Assembly: GCA_965116945.1 (NCBI GenBank) | Contig: OZ220734.1 | Coordinates: 2,604,001-2,668,000, forward strand | Source: Plut-88900 sp965116945 | GTDB taxonomy: Bacteria; Chloroflexota; Dehalococcoidia; Plut-88900 | Direction of reading: 5' to 3' | DNA length: 64,000 bases | Shown: positions 26,112-34,658 of the stretch, one piece after another | How positions within the stretch are numbered: position 1 is the stretch's first letter | Layout: each line of letters begins with the position of its first letter | Made by a program: the position numbers and the translations under genes | The notes under the pieces: model-generated | Told to the model about the DNA's origin: nothing | The model's database searches: none | The model's input: the letters and a program-made list of their open reading frames with translations, nothing else

Positions 26112-26140
26112 AGAATACGCTCATTTGCATAATTTGTCAA
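26112..26140 (-). promoter_or_regulatory. Sigma-70 promoter of the sigma-factor gene
   Basis: On the minus strand a consensus TTGACA (26140-26135) and TATTCT (26117-26112) are separated by 17 bp. The implied transcript has a leader of about 45 nt. Confidence 0.8.
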
Positions 26141-26157
26141 TTGTTATATATAACAAT
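26140..26157. promoter_or_regulatory. 18-bp perfect palindrome abutting the -35 element
   Basis: ATTGTTATATATAACAAT is perfectly self-complementary and shares one base with the -35 hexamer. The location and symmetry suggest the operator of a dimeric regulator, or an activator/UP-like site. No regulator gene is adjacent. Confidence 0.55.
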
Positions 26158-26251
26158 AGCACAAACCTCTTGTGCAATCCTCCTTACTATCTTTCGCTTC
26201 TGAATCCCTTATATGTATGTAACGCTCTTTACTACCCGAAGTTATCTGTAG

Positions 26252-27190
26252 CTACCTCACCGGCAGTAAATCAATATCAACCTGCTTTTGAGGCATTACT
26301 TCTCCCGCACGCGAAACCAGGCTTCCCGCCTTGAGCGTATTAACCAGTAGCATCGCCACTGTCATCGGCCCTACACCACCGGGTACCGGGCTTATGGCAC
26401 TGGCTCGCTCTTTCACACGCTCAAAATCCACATCCCCAACCAGCCTGTAACCCTTCTCCCTGGTCCCGTCTTCCACCCGGTGCACCCCAACATCTATGAC
26501 TACCGCACCCGGTTTCACCATATCCACCGAGATTTCTTCAGGCTGGTCAATGGCTGCAACAAGGATATCGGCCTGCTTGGTAACCTCGGCTAGGTTCTTC
26601 GTACCCGTATGGGCAACCGTAACCGTTGCGTTGGCTTCGGCATGCTTTTGCATCATAAGTGCAGCCAGCGGCCTCCCTACTATTAGGCTCCTGCCACAAA
26701 TCACCACGTGCTTTCCGGCTGTCTCAACCCCCGACTCCAGTAACATTCTCTGGATCCCCGCAGGTGTGCACGGCACAAATCTCGGAGCCCCAATCAACAA
26801 AAGCCCGACATTGTCGGGATGCAGTCCGTCTACGTCCTTCATCGGGTCCACGGCGCTCGCGACTGCTAAGGGATCAATTTGGGCAGGCAATGGCAACTGC
26901 ACCAAGATACCGTGGATAGAATCATCTTCGTTCAGGCAGTCCAGCAGACTGGTGACCTCTTTCTCGGCAGCGTCCGCGCCAAGTCTCATCGTCCTCGTTT
27001 CTATCCCCACTGCCCGGGCCGCACTTTCCTTAGTCTTCACGTATACGTCCGAGGCCGGGTCATTGCCTACCATCAACACAGCCAGCTTCGGGACTACGCC
27101 CGAGTCCCTCTTCATCTTCAGCACCCCTACCCGCACCTCATCCCGCACGATTTTGGCAATCTTTCGCCCGTCGATTAATTCAGCAGTCAT
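26252..27190 (-). CDS. folD: Bifunctional methylenetetrahydrofolate dehydrogenase/cyclohydrolase
   Basis: FolD interconverts 5,10-methylene-, 5,10-methenyl- and 10-formyl-tetrahydrofolate. The catalytic Lys lies in SDVYVKTKESAARAVGI, and the other signatures are GILVQLPLP, the NADP-binding VICGRSLIVGRPLAALMM and the C-terminal PVPGGVGPMTVAMLLVNT. At 312 residues it is slightly longer than average because of a short C-terminal tail. It is transcribed away from metF, so two consecutive C1-folate steps share a 156-bp intergenic region. Confidence 0.97.
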   Translation of the reverse strand: MTAELIDGRKIAKIVRDEVRVGVLKMKRDSGVVPKLAVLMVGNDPASDVYVKTKESAARAVGIETRTMRLGADAAEKEVTSLLDCLNEDDSIHGILVQLPLPAQIDPLAVASAVDPMKDVDGLHPDNVGLLLIGAPRFVPCTPAGIQRMLLESGVETAGKHVVICGRSLIVGRPLAALMMQKHAEANATVTVAHTGTKNLAEVTKQADILVAAIDQPEEISVDMVKPGAVVIDVGVHRVEDGTREKGYRLVGDVDFERVKERASAISPVPGGVGPMTVAMLLVNTLKAGSLVSRAGEVMPQKQVDIDLLPVR

Positions 27191-27226
27191 TCCGGCTATG
27201 CCTTTGTGAAATGTGGAACTTAACGC

Positions 27227-27255
27227 AATGTACCAAATTTCACAATGCTTTGCAA
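27227..27255 (-). promoter_or_regulatory. Candidate promoter of folD
   Basis: On the minus strand TTGCAA and TACATT are separated by 17 bp, each matching four of six consensus bases, about 37 bp upstream of the folD start. Confidence 0.4.
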
Positions 27256-27303
27256 CTACCCTGGATGACGAATTCTCCCTTTTGGGTTTACTATATGTGC
27301 CGG

Positions 27304-27322
27304 GGGAGCCTGCATGGCTCCC
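27304..27322 (+). promoter_or_regulatory. Leader hairpin upstream of metF
   Basis: GGGAGCC and GGCTCCC form a 7-bp stem with a 5-nt loop, about 25 bp before the metF TTG. No T-run follows. It might affect translation of metF, but no known riboswitch motif was recognised. Confidence 0.35.
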
Positions 27323-27346
27323 TCAAGAGCAATTTGAGGCGGATAT

Positions 27347-28252
27347 TTGCCTGCTTTCAAAGAAAAACTGGCGTCTGATTCCTTCCTGGTTACCGCAGAG
27401 GTCACCCCGCCCAAGGGCGTCAACATCGGGCCCGTCCTTTCAATCCTAGACTCCCTGGCCTCCGTAGACGCGGTTAACGTCACAGACCAGAACGCCTCGG
27501 TTATGAGGCTTGGCCCCCTGCCCCTTGGCAAAGTCATCCTCGACCGCGGTATCGAGCCCATCTGCCAGTTCACCTGTCGAGATCGCAACAGGATCGCCCT
27601 GCAGTCCGACCTCCTCGCTGCCAACGTCCTGGGCATTCAGAACATCCTCTGCCTCACCGGTGACCCCACAGGCACAGGTGACCACCCCGACGCCAAGCCC
27701 GTCTTCGACCTCAGCGTCATTGACCTCCTCCGCGCCGCATCCGGCATGGAATCTGGCAAGGATCTCGCCGGAAACGACTTGAACGGAGCTCCCAGCTTCT
27801 GCCTCGGAGCGGCCGCCAACCCCGGCGCCCCTGATATCGATCTGGAAGTTTCTCGCATGAATCAGAAGGTCGAGGCCGGCGTTCAATTCTTCCAGACTCA
27901 GGCCGTCTACGACCCCGACCAGTTCGCCCAGTTCATGGAAAAGGCCCGTCCCCTTAACGTTCCAATCCTTGCCGGCATACTCGTCCTTCACTCCGGCCGC
28001 ATGGCCCGCTATCTCAACAACAACGTCCCCGGCATAGTCGTGCCCCAACACCTCATTGACGAAATAGACGCCGCCTCCGACAAACGGGAGAAAGGAATCG
28101 ACATAGCCTCCCGTATAATCTCCGACGTCGTCCCACTCACCCGCGGCATCCACATCATGCCTTTGGGTTGGGAACGGGATGTCCCTGGGCTTTTGCAACT
28201 CTCCGGAATCAACCCCTCCGAGCCCGATTCGGGGCCACCGGGCCCCGCATAG
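27347..28252 (+). CDS. metF: Methylenetetrahydrofolate reductase
   Basis: It reduces 5,10-methylene- to 5-methyl-tetrahydrofolate using FAD. The TIM-barrel signatures are FLVTAEVTPPKGVN (catalytic Glu region), VNVTDQNAS, FTCRDRNRIALQSDLLAA, LCLTGDP and the late AGVQFFQTQAVYD. At 301 residues it is a normal length for the short bacterial form. The start is TTG with GAGGCGG upstream. It lies divergent to folD, so both sides of methylene-folate metabolism are controlled from one region. An MFS gene follows 50 bp later. Confidence 0.92.
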   Translation: MPAFKEKLASDSFLVTAEVTPPKGVNIGPVLSILDSLASVDAVNVTDQNASVMRLGPLPLGKVILDRGIEPICQFTCRDRNRIALQSDLLAANVLGIQNILCLTGDPTGTGDHPDAKPVFDLSVIDLLRAASGMESGKDLAGNDLNGAPSFCLGAAANPGAPDIDLEVSRMNQKVEAGVQFFQTQAVYDPDQFAQFMEKARPLNVPILAGILVLHSGRMARYLNNNVPGIVVPQHLIDEIDAASDKREKGIDIASRIISDVVPLTRGIHIMPLGWERDVPGLLQLSGINPSEPDSGPPGPA

Positions 28253-28302
28253 TGCCCTCACTATCCAAGACCCCTCTCGCCACATTCCTCCTCCTCCGAA
28301 AT

Positions 28303-29532
28303 ATGGAGAGTTGGAAGAGACAGGTGGCCCTTGTTTGCCTTGCCCAGGGCATAGCCTCCATTGGCTGGTCCTTCATGCAGCCCTTCTACCCCCTCTTCAT
28401 CGAACAGGAATTGGGCGTAGATTCCGTGGCCGATGCAGCTTTCTGGGCCGGTGCCTCCTCTGGTGTTTTTGCCCTGTTCATGGGCATAGCCGGACCCTTC
28501 TGGGGCCACCTCGCCGACACCTACGGCCGAAAGCCCATGCTGGTGCGCGCCTACATGGCCGGGACCCTTGTCCTCATGTTCTCCGGCCTCATAACAAACA
28601 TCCCTCAGCTTATAGGCGTCCGCATCCTCCACGGCGGAGTCTCCGGCAGCGTTGGCGCCGCTATGGCCCTTGCCGGCTCCTTCGTCCCCAGCAACCGCCT
28701 TCCCCTCGTGGTTGGCCTCCTCCAGTTCACTAGCTATTTTTCCATTACAATCTCGCCCTTTATCGGCGGTCAGCTTGCCGAGGCCTTCGGATTCAGGACC
28801 ACTTACTTTATCTCCTCCGGTTTCGTATTCGCTGCGGGTCTCTCTATACTGGTTTTCGTCAAAGAGTCCTTCCAGAGGTCTGATGATAAGAGCGGCTCTC
28901 CCCTTGCCCTCTTCTCCGAGACCCGCCAGGTCCTCGCCACCAAGGGCCTGCTTCCCGCCCTCCTCTTCGTCCCCATCATCCAGGGCGCACCGACCGTCCT
29001 CGCTCCCGTGGCCCCCGGCTTCATCCAGTCCATCACCGACGCCAATCGCGCCATCTTCGATACCGGTCTCGCCTTTGGAGTCCTGGGATTTTGCTCGGGA
29101 GTCAGCGCCATATTCATAGGCAGAATGGGTTCAAAGTTGGACCTACGTGCGGTCCTGATCTTCTCCTGCATGGGCGCCTCCCTTTCCCTGCTGCCCCAGT
29201 TCTTTAACCACCAGTACTATATATTCGTCCTGCTGTTTGCCCTGTCAGGCCTGTTCAACGGGGCAATGATGACTTCCCTCAGCTCGATAGTCGGGCTTAT
29301 GCTTCCGCGCAAGCACCTCGGGGCGGCATTCGGAATCCTAAACTCGGCATCCGCGATGGCCTGGGGCCTGGGCCCCTTGACCGGAGGGGGGCTCGCCTGG
29401 AGCATAGGCCACCGCCGAGTCTTCCTTGTCGAGTCCATAGTCCTCGCCGTCGCAGGCGCGTCCATAGCCGGAATCTTCAAGGGAATTCGTGTCCCGAGTC
29501 CCCCACCAACCCCAGACCCCGCCGAGGCCTGA
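28303..29532 (+). CDS. MFS transporter
   Basis: About 12 transmembrane helices are evident, starting with VALVCLAQGIASIGWSF. The loop 2-3 signature of the superfamily is seen in GHLADTYGRKPMLVR (G-x-x-x-D-x-x-G-R-K/R form), typical of drug/proton antiporters of the TetA/MdtG type. The start at 28303 (MESWKRQ) is chosen since the protein begins one short stretch before helix 1; an upstream start would overlap metF. Efflux of a drug-like compound or metabolite is a reasonable guess, but the substrate is unknown. Confidence 0.88.
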   Translation: MESWKRQVALVCLAQGIASIGWSFMQPFYPLFIEQELGVDSVADAAFWAGASSGVFALFMGIAGPFWGHLADTYGRKPMLVRAYMAGTLVLMFSGLITNIPQLIGVRILHGGVSGSVGAAMALAGSFVPSNRLPLVVGLLQFTSYFSITISPFIGGQLAEAFGFRTTYFISSGFVFAAGLSILVFVKESFQRSDDKSGSPLALFSETRQVLATKGLLPALLFVPIIQGAPTVLAPVAPGFIQSITDANRAIFDTGLAFGVLGFCSGVSAIFIGRMGSKLDLRAVLIFSCMGASLSLLPQFFNHQYYIFVLLFALSGLFNGAMMTSLSSIVGLMLPRKHLGAAFGILNSASAMAWGLGPLTGGGLAWSIGHRRVFLVESIVLAVAGASIAGIFKGIRVPSPPPTPDPAEA

Positions 29533-29536
29533 CCCC

Positions 29537-30757
29537 CTAGTCCTTCGCGATCTCCGCCGCCCGGTCCAGCACTATGTGCGCTACCTCGATCTTGGGCAGT
29601 AGGGGCAACTCTTCCTTCTCGCCGTCCCTGCCAATAATCACGACTCGGTTGGTATTCGACCCGAAACCGCTGCCTTCATCTGTGATGTTGTTGGCCACCA
29701 TCAGATCGACACCCTTCTTCCGCATCTTTTCCCGTGCGTTGGCTTCCAGGTCCCGGCTCTCCGCCGCAAACCCCACCTTGACCAGCCCATCTCCCGCGGC
29801 CTCCGCCAGCACGTCGGCTGTCTGAGTCAACTCCAGCGTCATACCTCCACCCGACTTCTTAATCTTATGCTCCGCCTCCGTCACCGGCCTGAAGTCCGCT
29901 ATTGCCGCCGCCATCACCAGTATGTCCGCCTTCGTGGCCCGGGCCACCACCTCCTGCCTCATATCCTCCGCCGTTTCAGCCCTCACGAATTCCACACCAT
30001 ATGGGGCCCTCAGCGCTGTTTGTGTGGAAACCAAAGTCACAGAAGCCCCCCTATCCCGTGCGGCCTCCGCTATCGAGTACCCCATCTTCCCCGACGATCT
30101 GTTCCCGATGTGTCGCACTGGATCTAGCGGCTCCTGCGTCCCTCCAGCCGTAACAACAATCGACTTTCCAACCAGGTGTCCCTCCCGACCCAACTCTTGC
30201 TTCAGACCGCCTATGATGTCATCCACATCCGCCAACCTCCCCCTCCCCACCAACCCCGACGCCAGCCTCCCCTCCCCAGGCCCCACAAATGCCCATCCCC
30301 GTAAAGCCAGCTTCGAGACGTTCTCTTGAGTGGCCGGATTCTCAAACATATACCCGTCCATGGCCGGGGCCAACACAACGGGCCTGCGCGTGGCTAACAG
30401 CATGCAGGTGAGCAAATCATCAGCCAGCCCGTTTGCCGCCTTGGCTATCACGTTCGCCGTAGCGGGCGCCACCAGGATAGCGTCACACGCTTCTGCGAGA
30501 GCTACGTGCTCAATCCCCGCGTCGGAGGCCGGGTCGAAGAGCTGGTGCAACACCGGTCTATGGGTCAGACTCCGGAACGTCAAAGGCTCCACGAACTGCG
30601 TCGCCCCGTCACTCATCACCACGTCAATTAGAGCGCCTTGCTGAACCAGCTTGCTCGTCAGGTCTGCTGCTTTGTAAGCAGCTATGCTCCCCGTGACACC
30701 CAGCACTATTCTTCTGCCACCCAGCCCCCTGCCCCTTGCGATACTATCCTTGCTCAT
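29537..30757 (-). CDS. coaBC: Bifunctional phosphopantothenoylcysteine decarboxylase/phosphopantothenate-cysteine ligase
   Basis: CoaB joins 4'-phosphopantothenate to cysteine and CoaC decarboxylates the product to phosphopantetheine. The N-terminal flavoprotein domain (VLGVTGSIAAYKAADLTSKL, with the catalytic His in IEHVALAEACDA and the loop PAMDGYMFENPAT) is followed from about residue 190 by the CoaB domain (VVTAGGTQEPLDPVRHIGNR, with the catalytic-Lys segment AEHKIKKSGG). The CoaC loop has Asp in place of the textbook Asn of PxMNxxM, a known variant in some phyla as I recall. It overlaps coaX by 4 bp. Confidence 0.96.
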   Translation of the reverse strand: MSKDSIARGRGLGGRRIVLGVTGSIAAYKAADLTSKLVQQGALIDVVMSDGATQFVEPLTFRSLTHRPVLHQLFDPASDAGIEHVALAEACDAILVAPATANVIAKAANGLADDLLTCMLLATRRPVVLAPAMDGYMFENPATQENVSKLALRGWAFVGPGEGRLASGLVGRGRLADVDDIIGGLKQELGREGHLVGKSIVVTAGGTQEPLDPVRHIGNRSSGKMGYSIAEAARDRGASVTLVSTQTALRAPYGVEFVRAETAEDMRQEVVARATKADILVMAAAIADFRPVTEAEHKIKKSGGGMTLELTQTADVLAEAAGDGLVKVGFAAESRDLEANAREKMRKKGVDLMVANNITDEGSGFGSNTNRVVIIGRDGEKEELPLLPKIEVAHIVLDRAAEIAKD

Positions 30758-31521
30758 CTCGGGTTCAACTCGTGGATTAGCTTGAGCCCCTCCAGGGTCA
30801 GGTCCGGGTCGACCGTATCAAGCACATCCGTCTCCCCTGCCATTATCGCGGCCAGTCCCCCCGTCCCCACCACCGTGGCCTCACCCCCCAGCTCCTTTTT
30901 GAAACGCGCCACTAGCCCCTCAATGAGCCCAACGTACCCGTAAATCAACCCCGACTGCATGCTCGCCGGCGAGGTCCGGCCTATGGCACTCGGCGGTGCT
31001 TCCAATTCCACCCTGGTCAGCTTCGATGCCCTCGCCACAAGAGCCTCCGCAGCCACCCCGATGCCCGGCGCAATCGCCCCACCTAGGTACTCCCCGTCCT
31101 TGGAAATAGCATCAAACACAGTGGCCGTCCCCAGGTCCACCACTATTACCGGCCCGCCATATTTATGATATGCCGCCACCGCATCGGCCACTCGGTCCGC
31201 ACCCACGTCTCTCGGGTTCTCGTACAGTATTCGCATGCCCGTCTTGATTCCCATCCCCACCACCAGAGGTTTGAGCCCGAACTGCTTCTGGCAAAACTCC
31301 TCGAAGACTCCCGTAAGCGGCGGCACTACGCTGCAGACTACTATCTCCGTGATCATTGAATCCGGCATTCCCCGGGTCAGCAGGAGCCCGTTAAACAGTA
31401 CCGCGTACTCATCGGCCTGCTTGTTCACATCCGTCGAAATCCGCCACGTCGCCGCCAAAGACTCACCGTCGTACACCCCAAGGGTTATGTTCGTGTTCCC
31501 TATGTCAATCGCCAAAAGCAT
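30754..31521 (-). CDS. coaX: Type III pantothenate kinase
   Basis: It phosphorylates pantothenate, the first committed step of CoA synthesis, and is not inhibited by CoA. The ASKHA-fold motifs are LLAIDIGNTNITLGVYDG (phosphate 1), NPRDVGADRVADAVAAYH and VIVVDLGTATVFDAIS (phosphate 2), and the C-terminal VGTGGLAAIMA. The 255-residue length is standard. The gene is translationally coupled to coaBC (4-bp overlap), so three steps of CoA synthesis are encoded together. A VapBC-type pair lies immediately upstream. Confidence 0.96.
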   Translation of the reverse strand: MLLAIDIGNTNITLGVYDGESLAATWRISTDVNKQADEYAVLFNGLLLTRGMPDSMITEIVVCSVVPPLTGVFEEFCQKQFGLKPLVVGMGIKTGMRILYENPRDVGADRVADAVAAYHKYGGPVIVVDLGTATVFDAISKDGEYLGGAIAPGIGVAAEALVARASKLTRVELEAPPSAIGRTSPASMQSGLIYGYVGLIEGLVARFKKELGGEATVVGTGGLAAIMAGETDVLDTVDPDLTLEGLKLIHELNPR

Positions 31522-31532
31522 GGCATTCCGGC

Positions 31533-31931
31533 TCAGTTAGCCTCTATCGGCATTAGCGCGATCCCGTCTACATACTCAAAGTGCCCGTCTGCCGACACCA
31601 GGTCCGCCCCCATCTCCATCGCATGAGCGGCTATCCAGATGTCGTTTGTCGGAATCAGCCGACCCTTAATCCTCAGAGCTGTAGCTATTCTTGAGTAACG
31701 ATCCGCTGTTGTCATGCCTATATTGGCAATTCTCACGTGTTGGGAATCCAGAAACGAATTCAAGGTCTCAAGGTTCCGTTGAAAATACCGCCCTCCGCGG
31801 AATCCAATCAATAATTCCCCTAATACAATCGCGGAGAATAGGATCTCGTCTGCTCTTCGTACAATCTCAGCTACTTTCGCATCTCCGCGTTCAAGGTTTG
31901 AATAGGCGCTTGTATCAAGCAATATTCTCAT
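31533..31931 (-). CDS. PIN-domain toxin of a VapC/FitB-type pair
   Basis: The PIN fold is recognised from LLDTSAYSNLERGD (first catalytic Asp), SAIVLGELLIGF (Glu), and PTNDIWIAAHAMEMGADLVSADGHF (Asp pair). PIN toxins are Mg-dependent RNases that cut tRNA or rRNA. The start is the ATG at 31931, which overlaps the antitoxin stop as ATGA. The 132-residue length is typical. It lies 11 bp upstream of coaX on the same strand, so the housekeeping CoA genes may be transcribed with it. Confidence 0.9.
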   Translation of the reverse strand: MRILLDTSAYSNLERGDAKVAEIVRRADEILFSAIVLGELLIGFRGGRYFQRNLETLNSFLDSQHVRIANIGMTTADRYSRIATALRIKGRLIPTNDIWIAAHAMEMGADLVSADGHFEYVDGIALMPIEAN

Positions 31932-32194
31932 TGCCAAATCGACTCATCAATCCTCTCGCATTCCTCCTCGATTATCGCGTTGAATTCATCCGCCTCTTCC
32001 TTGCTCCACTTGCCAAAAAGGTGATCAAGCGAGTTCCCCACCCTACCCCTCCCCTCCCCACCATCCATCAGTCCCACCCCCCTCTTAAGAAGCTTCACCG
32101 CCGCCCGATTTAGTGAGATACCCTCTCGTTCCGCGAGACTGCGTATCCTTTCCTTTAGGTCATCATCGAATCCCCTGATTGTCAGCTGGTTCAT
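31928..32194 (-). CDS. FitA/VapB-type antitoxin, ribbon-helix-helix protein
   Basis: The N-terminal half reads MNQLTIRGFDDDLKERIRSL followed by AEREGISLNRAAVKLLKRG, the pattern of an Arc/MetJ-like ribbon-helix-helix DNA-binding domain in FitA antitoxins. The acidic C-terminal half (SKEEADEFNAIIEEECERID) would wrap the PIN toxin's active site. It is immediately upstream of, and overlapping with, the toxin gene, the standard order. Autorepression is expected by family knowledge; no clear operator was picked out in the short upstream gap. Confidence 0.9.
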   Translation of the reverse strand: MNQLTIRGFDDDLKERIRSLAEREGISLNRAAVKLLKRGVGLMDGGEGRGRVGNSLDHLFGKWSKEEADEFNAIIEEECERIDESIWQ

Positions 32195-32249
32195 AGTTCA
32201 TTCTCCCCAAATGAGTCACTGTGTGAGTCATTATGCCTCATAGGGTGCC

Positions 32250-33827
32250 TCACTTCAAATTCGGATTTGAAGCCTTCACCCCCCACCCTCCACCCCCCCT
32301 CACCGCCCCAGGCAGCCTAACCAGCAAATCGCTCGCCACTAAACCCGCCTCCCCTATCTCCTCCCGACCCATCTCTCCCGCCACCCCGTGTAGGTACACC
32401 CCGGACAGCGCCGCCTCCCAGGCCCCCAATCCCTGCGCCATGAGTCCCGCGATCGCCCCCGCAAGCACGTCCCCCGTACCCGCCGAGGCCAGACCCGGGT
32501 TCGCAAACGGGCTCACCACAGCCCTGCCATCGGCACGCGCCACCACCGTATGCGCCCCTTTCAAGACAACCGTCTTTCCCCACCTCCTCGCCGCCTCCCG
32601 AGCCGTCCCGATCCTGTCTCCCTGGATCTCTCGTGTCGATGCCCCCATCAGCCTCGACATCTCTCCCGGGTGCGGCGTCAAAACAGCATCCCGGTTTAGC
32701 CTCTCCCACCACCCCTCCTCCGAGGCTAGAACGTTCAGCCCATCCGCATCAATCACCGCGGGCGACCCCTTCTCTCCCCTATCCAGGAGTAGCCCCTTCA
32801 CCAACTCCCAGACCTGCAGATCCCTGCCCAACCCACACCCCACCAGCACCGCATCGGCCTGCTTCATTCCGTCTTCTATCGCAGACTTCCATTCTCTTGT
32901 CCCATCCCCATCTTCCAGCGGTATATAGGTCACCTCCGCCGCCCGCGCCCCGACAATCGCCCTCACCACCGGCGAGCAAGCCAGCGTCACAAGCCCCGCC
33001 CCGACCCTGGTTGCCGCCGCACACGCCAGGTATGCCGCCCCCACGTACTGCCCCGACCCTGCCACCGCTACCAGCCTCCCAAACGTCCCTTTGTGAGCGT
33101 CTGCCGGTCTCTGTGGCAGCAGCGCTTTCACCATCGGGCCTGTCAGCATTTCCAGAGAAATATGCTCCGCCAGCTCATCCGGTATCCCGATGTCCGCAAC
33201 ACGTAACTCCCCGACTCTCGCCGCACCCGGAAACGCGAACATACCGACCTTAGGAAACCCAAGGGCAACCGTAAGGTCTGACTCCGGTCCCGCCGGGTCT
33301 CCCTCTCCCGAGTCCGCATCCACACCTGACGGAACGTCCATTGCTGCTACCCTCAGGCTCGCATTGGATTCCCTCGCCTTATCCACCTCTGAGAATATCT
33401 CCTCCATATTCCCGGAGATCGGCCTGGAGCGACCTGTTCCAAGCACCGCATCAACCACAATCTCCGCCGCCCTCATTGCCTCACTCAACGTTTCCAGTCC
33501 GCCATCCTCATAGACAAGTACCGGCAGAAGCCCTCGTCTAATGAGCAATTGCAGGTTTTCATCCGCCTCCGACCTTGGGCTGCAAAGGCATACCTCAACG
33601 TTGGCCACCCAATCATGGAAGTACCGAGCGGCTACCAGTCCATCACCTCCGTTGTTTCCTGGCCCGACCAGCACAACCACGCGCTTCCCAGCTACCCCCT
33701 CAGCCCACTCCCTGACCTCTTCCGCAAACGCAAGCCCAGCATTCCCCATCAACTGGGTCGTCGCTATCCCTTCCGCCTCACAGCGACCCTCAATATCCCT
33801 CATCTCGGCGCTGCTTACTATCTTCAT
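32250..33827 (-). CDS. nnr: Bifunctional NAD(P)H-hydrate epimerase/dehydratase
   Basis: This 525-residue protein repairs hydrated NAD(P)H. The N-terminal epimerase half (about 1-215) has LMGNAGLAFAEEV, VLVGPGNNGGDGLVAARY and DAVLGTG; the C-terminal ribokinase-like dehydratase half has VLVGCGLGRDLQVWELV, VLTPHPGEMSRL and the GTGDVLAGAIAGL motif. The same fusion occurs in E. coli YjeF. It lies 16 bp after acpS on the same strand, a frequent acpS-nnr arrangement. Confidence 0.96.
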   Translation of the reverse strand: MKIVSSAEMRDIEGRCEAEGIATTQLMGNAGLAFAEEVREWAEGVAGKRVVVLVGPGNNGGDGLVAARYFHDWVANVEVCLCSPRSEADENLQLLIRRGLLPVLVYEDGGLETLSEAMRAAEIVVDAVLGTGRSRPISGNMEEIFSEVDKARESNASLRVAAMDVPSGVDADSGEGDPAGPESDLTVALGFPKVGMFAFPGAARVGELRVADIGIPDELAEHISLEMLTGPMVKALLPQRPADAHKGTFGRLVAVAGSGQYVGAAYLACAAATRVGAGLVTLACSPVVRAIVGARAAEVTYIPLEDGDGTREWKSAIEDGMKQADAVLVGCGLGRDLQVWELVKGLLLDRGEKGSPAVIDADGLNVLASEEGWWERLNRDAVLTPHPGEMSRLMGASTREIQGDRIGTAREAARRWGKTVVLKGAHTVVARADGRAVVSPFANPGLASAGTGDVLAGAIAGLMAQGLGAWEAALSGVYLHGVAGEMGREEIGEAGLVASDLLVRLPGAVRGGGGWGVKASNPNLK

Positions 33828-33843
33828 CGGCTTCCCGTCACCC

Positions 33844-34233
33844 TCACTCCAGCCTCTCTACCATCGCCACCGCCGATGCCACTGCAAATTCTTCCGAATG
33901 AGACAGGCTTATCGCAACTTCACCCATGCCCAGTTTCTGCGCCCGAGCCTCCGCCCTACGGTACAGCTTTACAGTTGGCTTGCCACTCGGCATCGGAAGT
34001 ATCTCTATCTCCCTCCAGGCCACCCCCCGATTCCCCGTACCGAGCACCTTCATTACCGCTTCCTTCCCCGCAAACCGCGCAGCCAGGTCAGGCACCCGTT
34101 TCCGATATCGTTCGATCTCTTTCGGCGTATACACCCTGTCCAGGAACTTCTCTCCCCACCTCTCCAGGGCCGCCTTGATCCGCGGAATTTCTGTTATGTC
34201 TACACCGACGCTCGGGAACCTGTCTTCAGCCAC
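33844..34233 (-). CDS. acpS: Holo-acyl-carrier-protein synthase
   Basis: It loads phosphopantetheine onto the fatty-acid ACP. The two AcpS signatures are present: VGVDITEIPRIKAAL (metal-binding Asp) and AARFAGKEAVMKVLG (F-x-x-KEA). The 129-residue length is normal for the trimeric AcpS class and distinct from the Sfp-type enzyme of the PKS cluster. It is the first gene of an acpS-nnr unit. Confidence 0.96.
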   Translation of the reverse strand: MAEDRFPSVGVDITEIPRIKAALERWGEKFLDRVYTPKEIERYRKRVPDLAARFAGKEAVMKVLGTGNRGVAWREIEILPMPSGKPTVKLYRRAEARAQKLGMGEVAISLSHSEEFAVASAVAMVERLE

Positions 34234-34658
34234 TATCTGCCCTCACCCAAAAAGGTAGCCGTGAGTATATCACCCAACCCCTCCCAACCCCGACTTCAAC
34301 ATCCTTGTCATTCCAAGGCTCCGGGAGAAATCTGGGGAGGGGACTCCACCGTCAGATAAGCATCCCTCTAGATATGTTGCTTGGAACGAACTGCTCAGAG
34401 CCTTCCTGATGTGCCATCGGACCCTTGCCTCCCGTCACCCCCTGTCCTTATCCTGTCTTTATGAAATTCCGCCGCCCCCCTACTTATGTGACCTTCCCCA
34501 TCCGTAATGCCACCCTCGAATGCCCTCCAGAAAAAATCACTTCCTTAAACAATTAAACTCGTGCCTGAATTGCCAAATCAATCAAACTTCGCTGCCTCAC
34601 TAATGCCCCCACCCACCCCTTGCACCCCCATCGACCCCCCATTATCATCCCACCCGCA
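34234..34658. other. Divergent intergenic region between acpS and the YvcK-like gene
   Basis: These 425 bp hold the second copy of the TGTCATTCC...AATCTGGGG repeat (34306-34337) and an A/T-richer stretch near 34530-34590 that could carry promoters. No open reading frame, tRNA or known RNA was supported on either strand. Confidence 0.6.
34306..34337. repeat. Dispersed intergenic repeat, TGTCATTCC...AATCTGGGG type (copy 2)
   Basis: The ends match the copy at 15849-15880, with the middle diverged. It is in an intergenic region, as is the first copy. Confidence 0.5.

Noticed and set aside
31928..32194. The antitoxin as a possible frameshifted fragment of the toxin
   Set aside because: Both frames are complete and show separate, intact family motifs.
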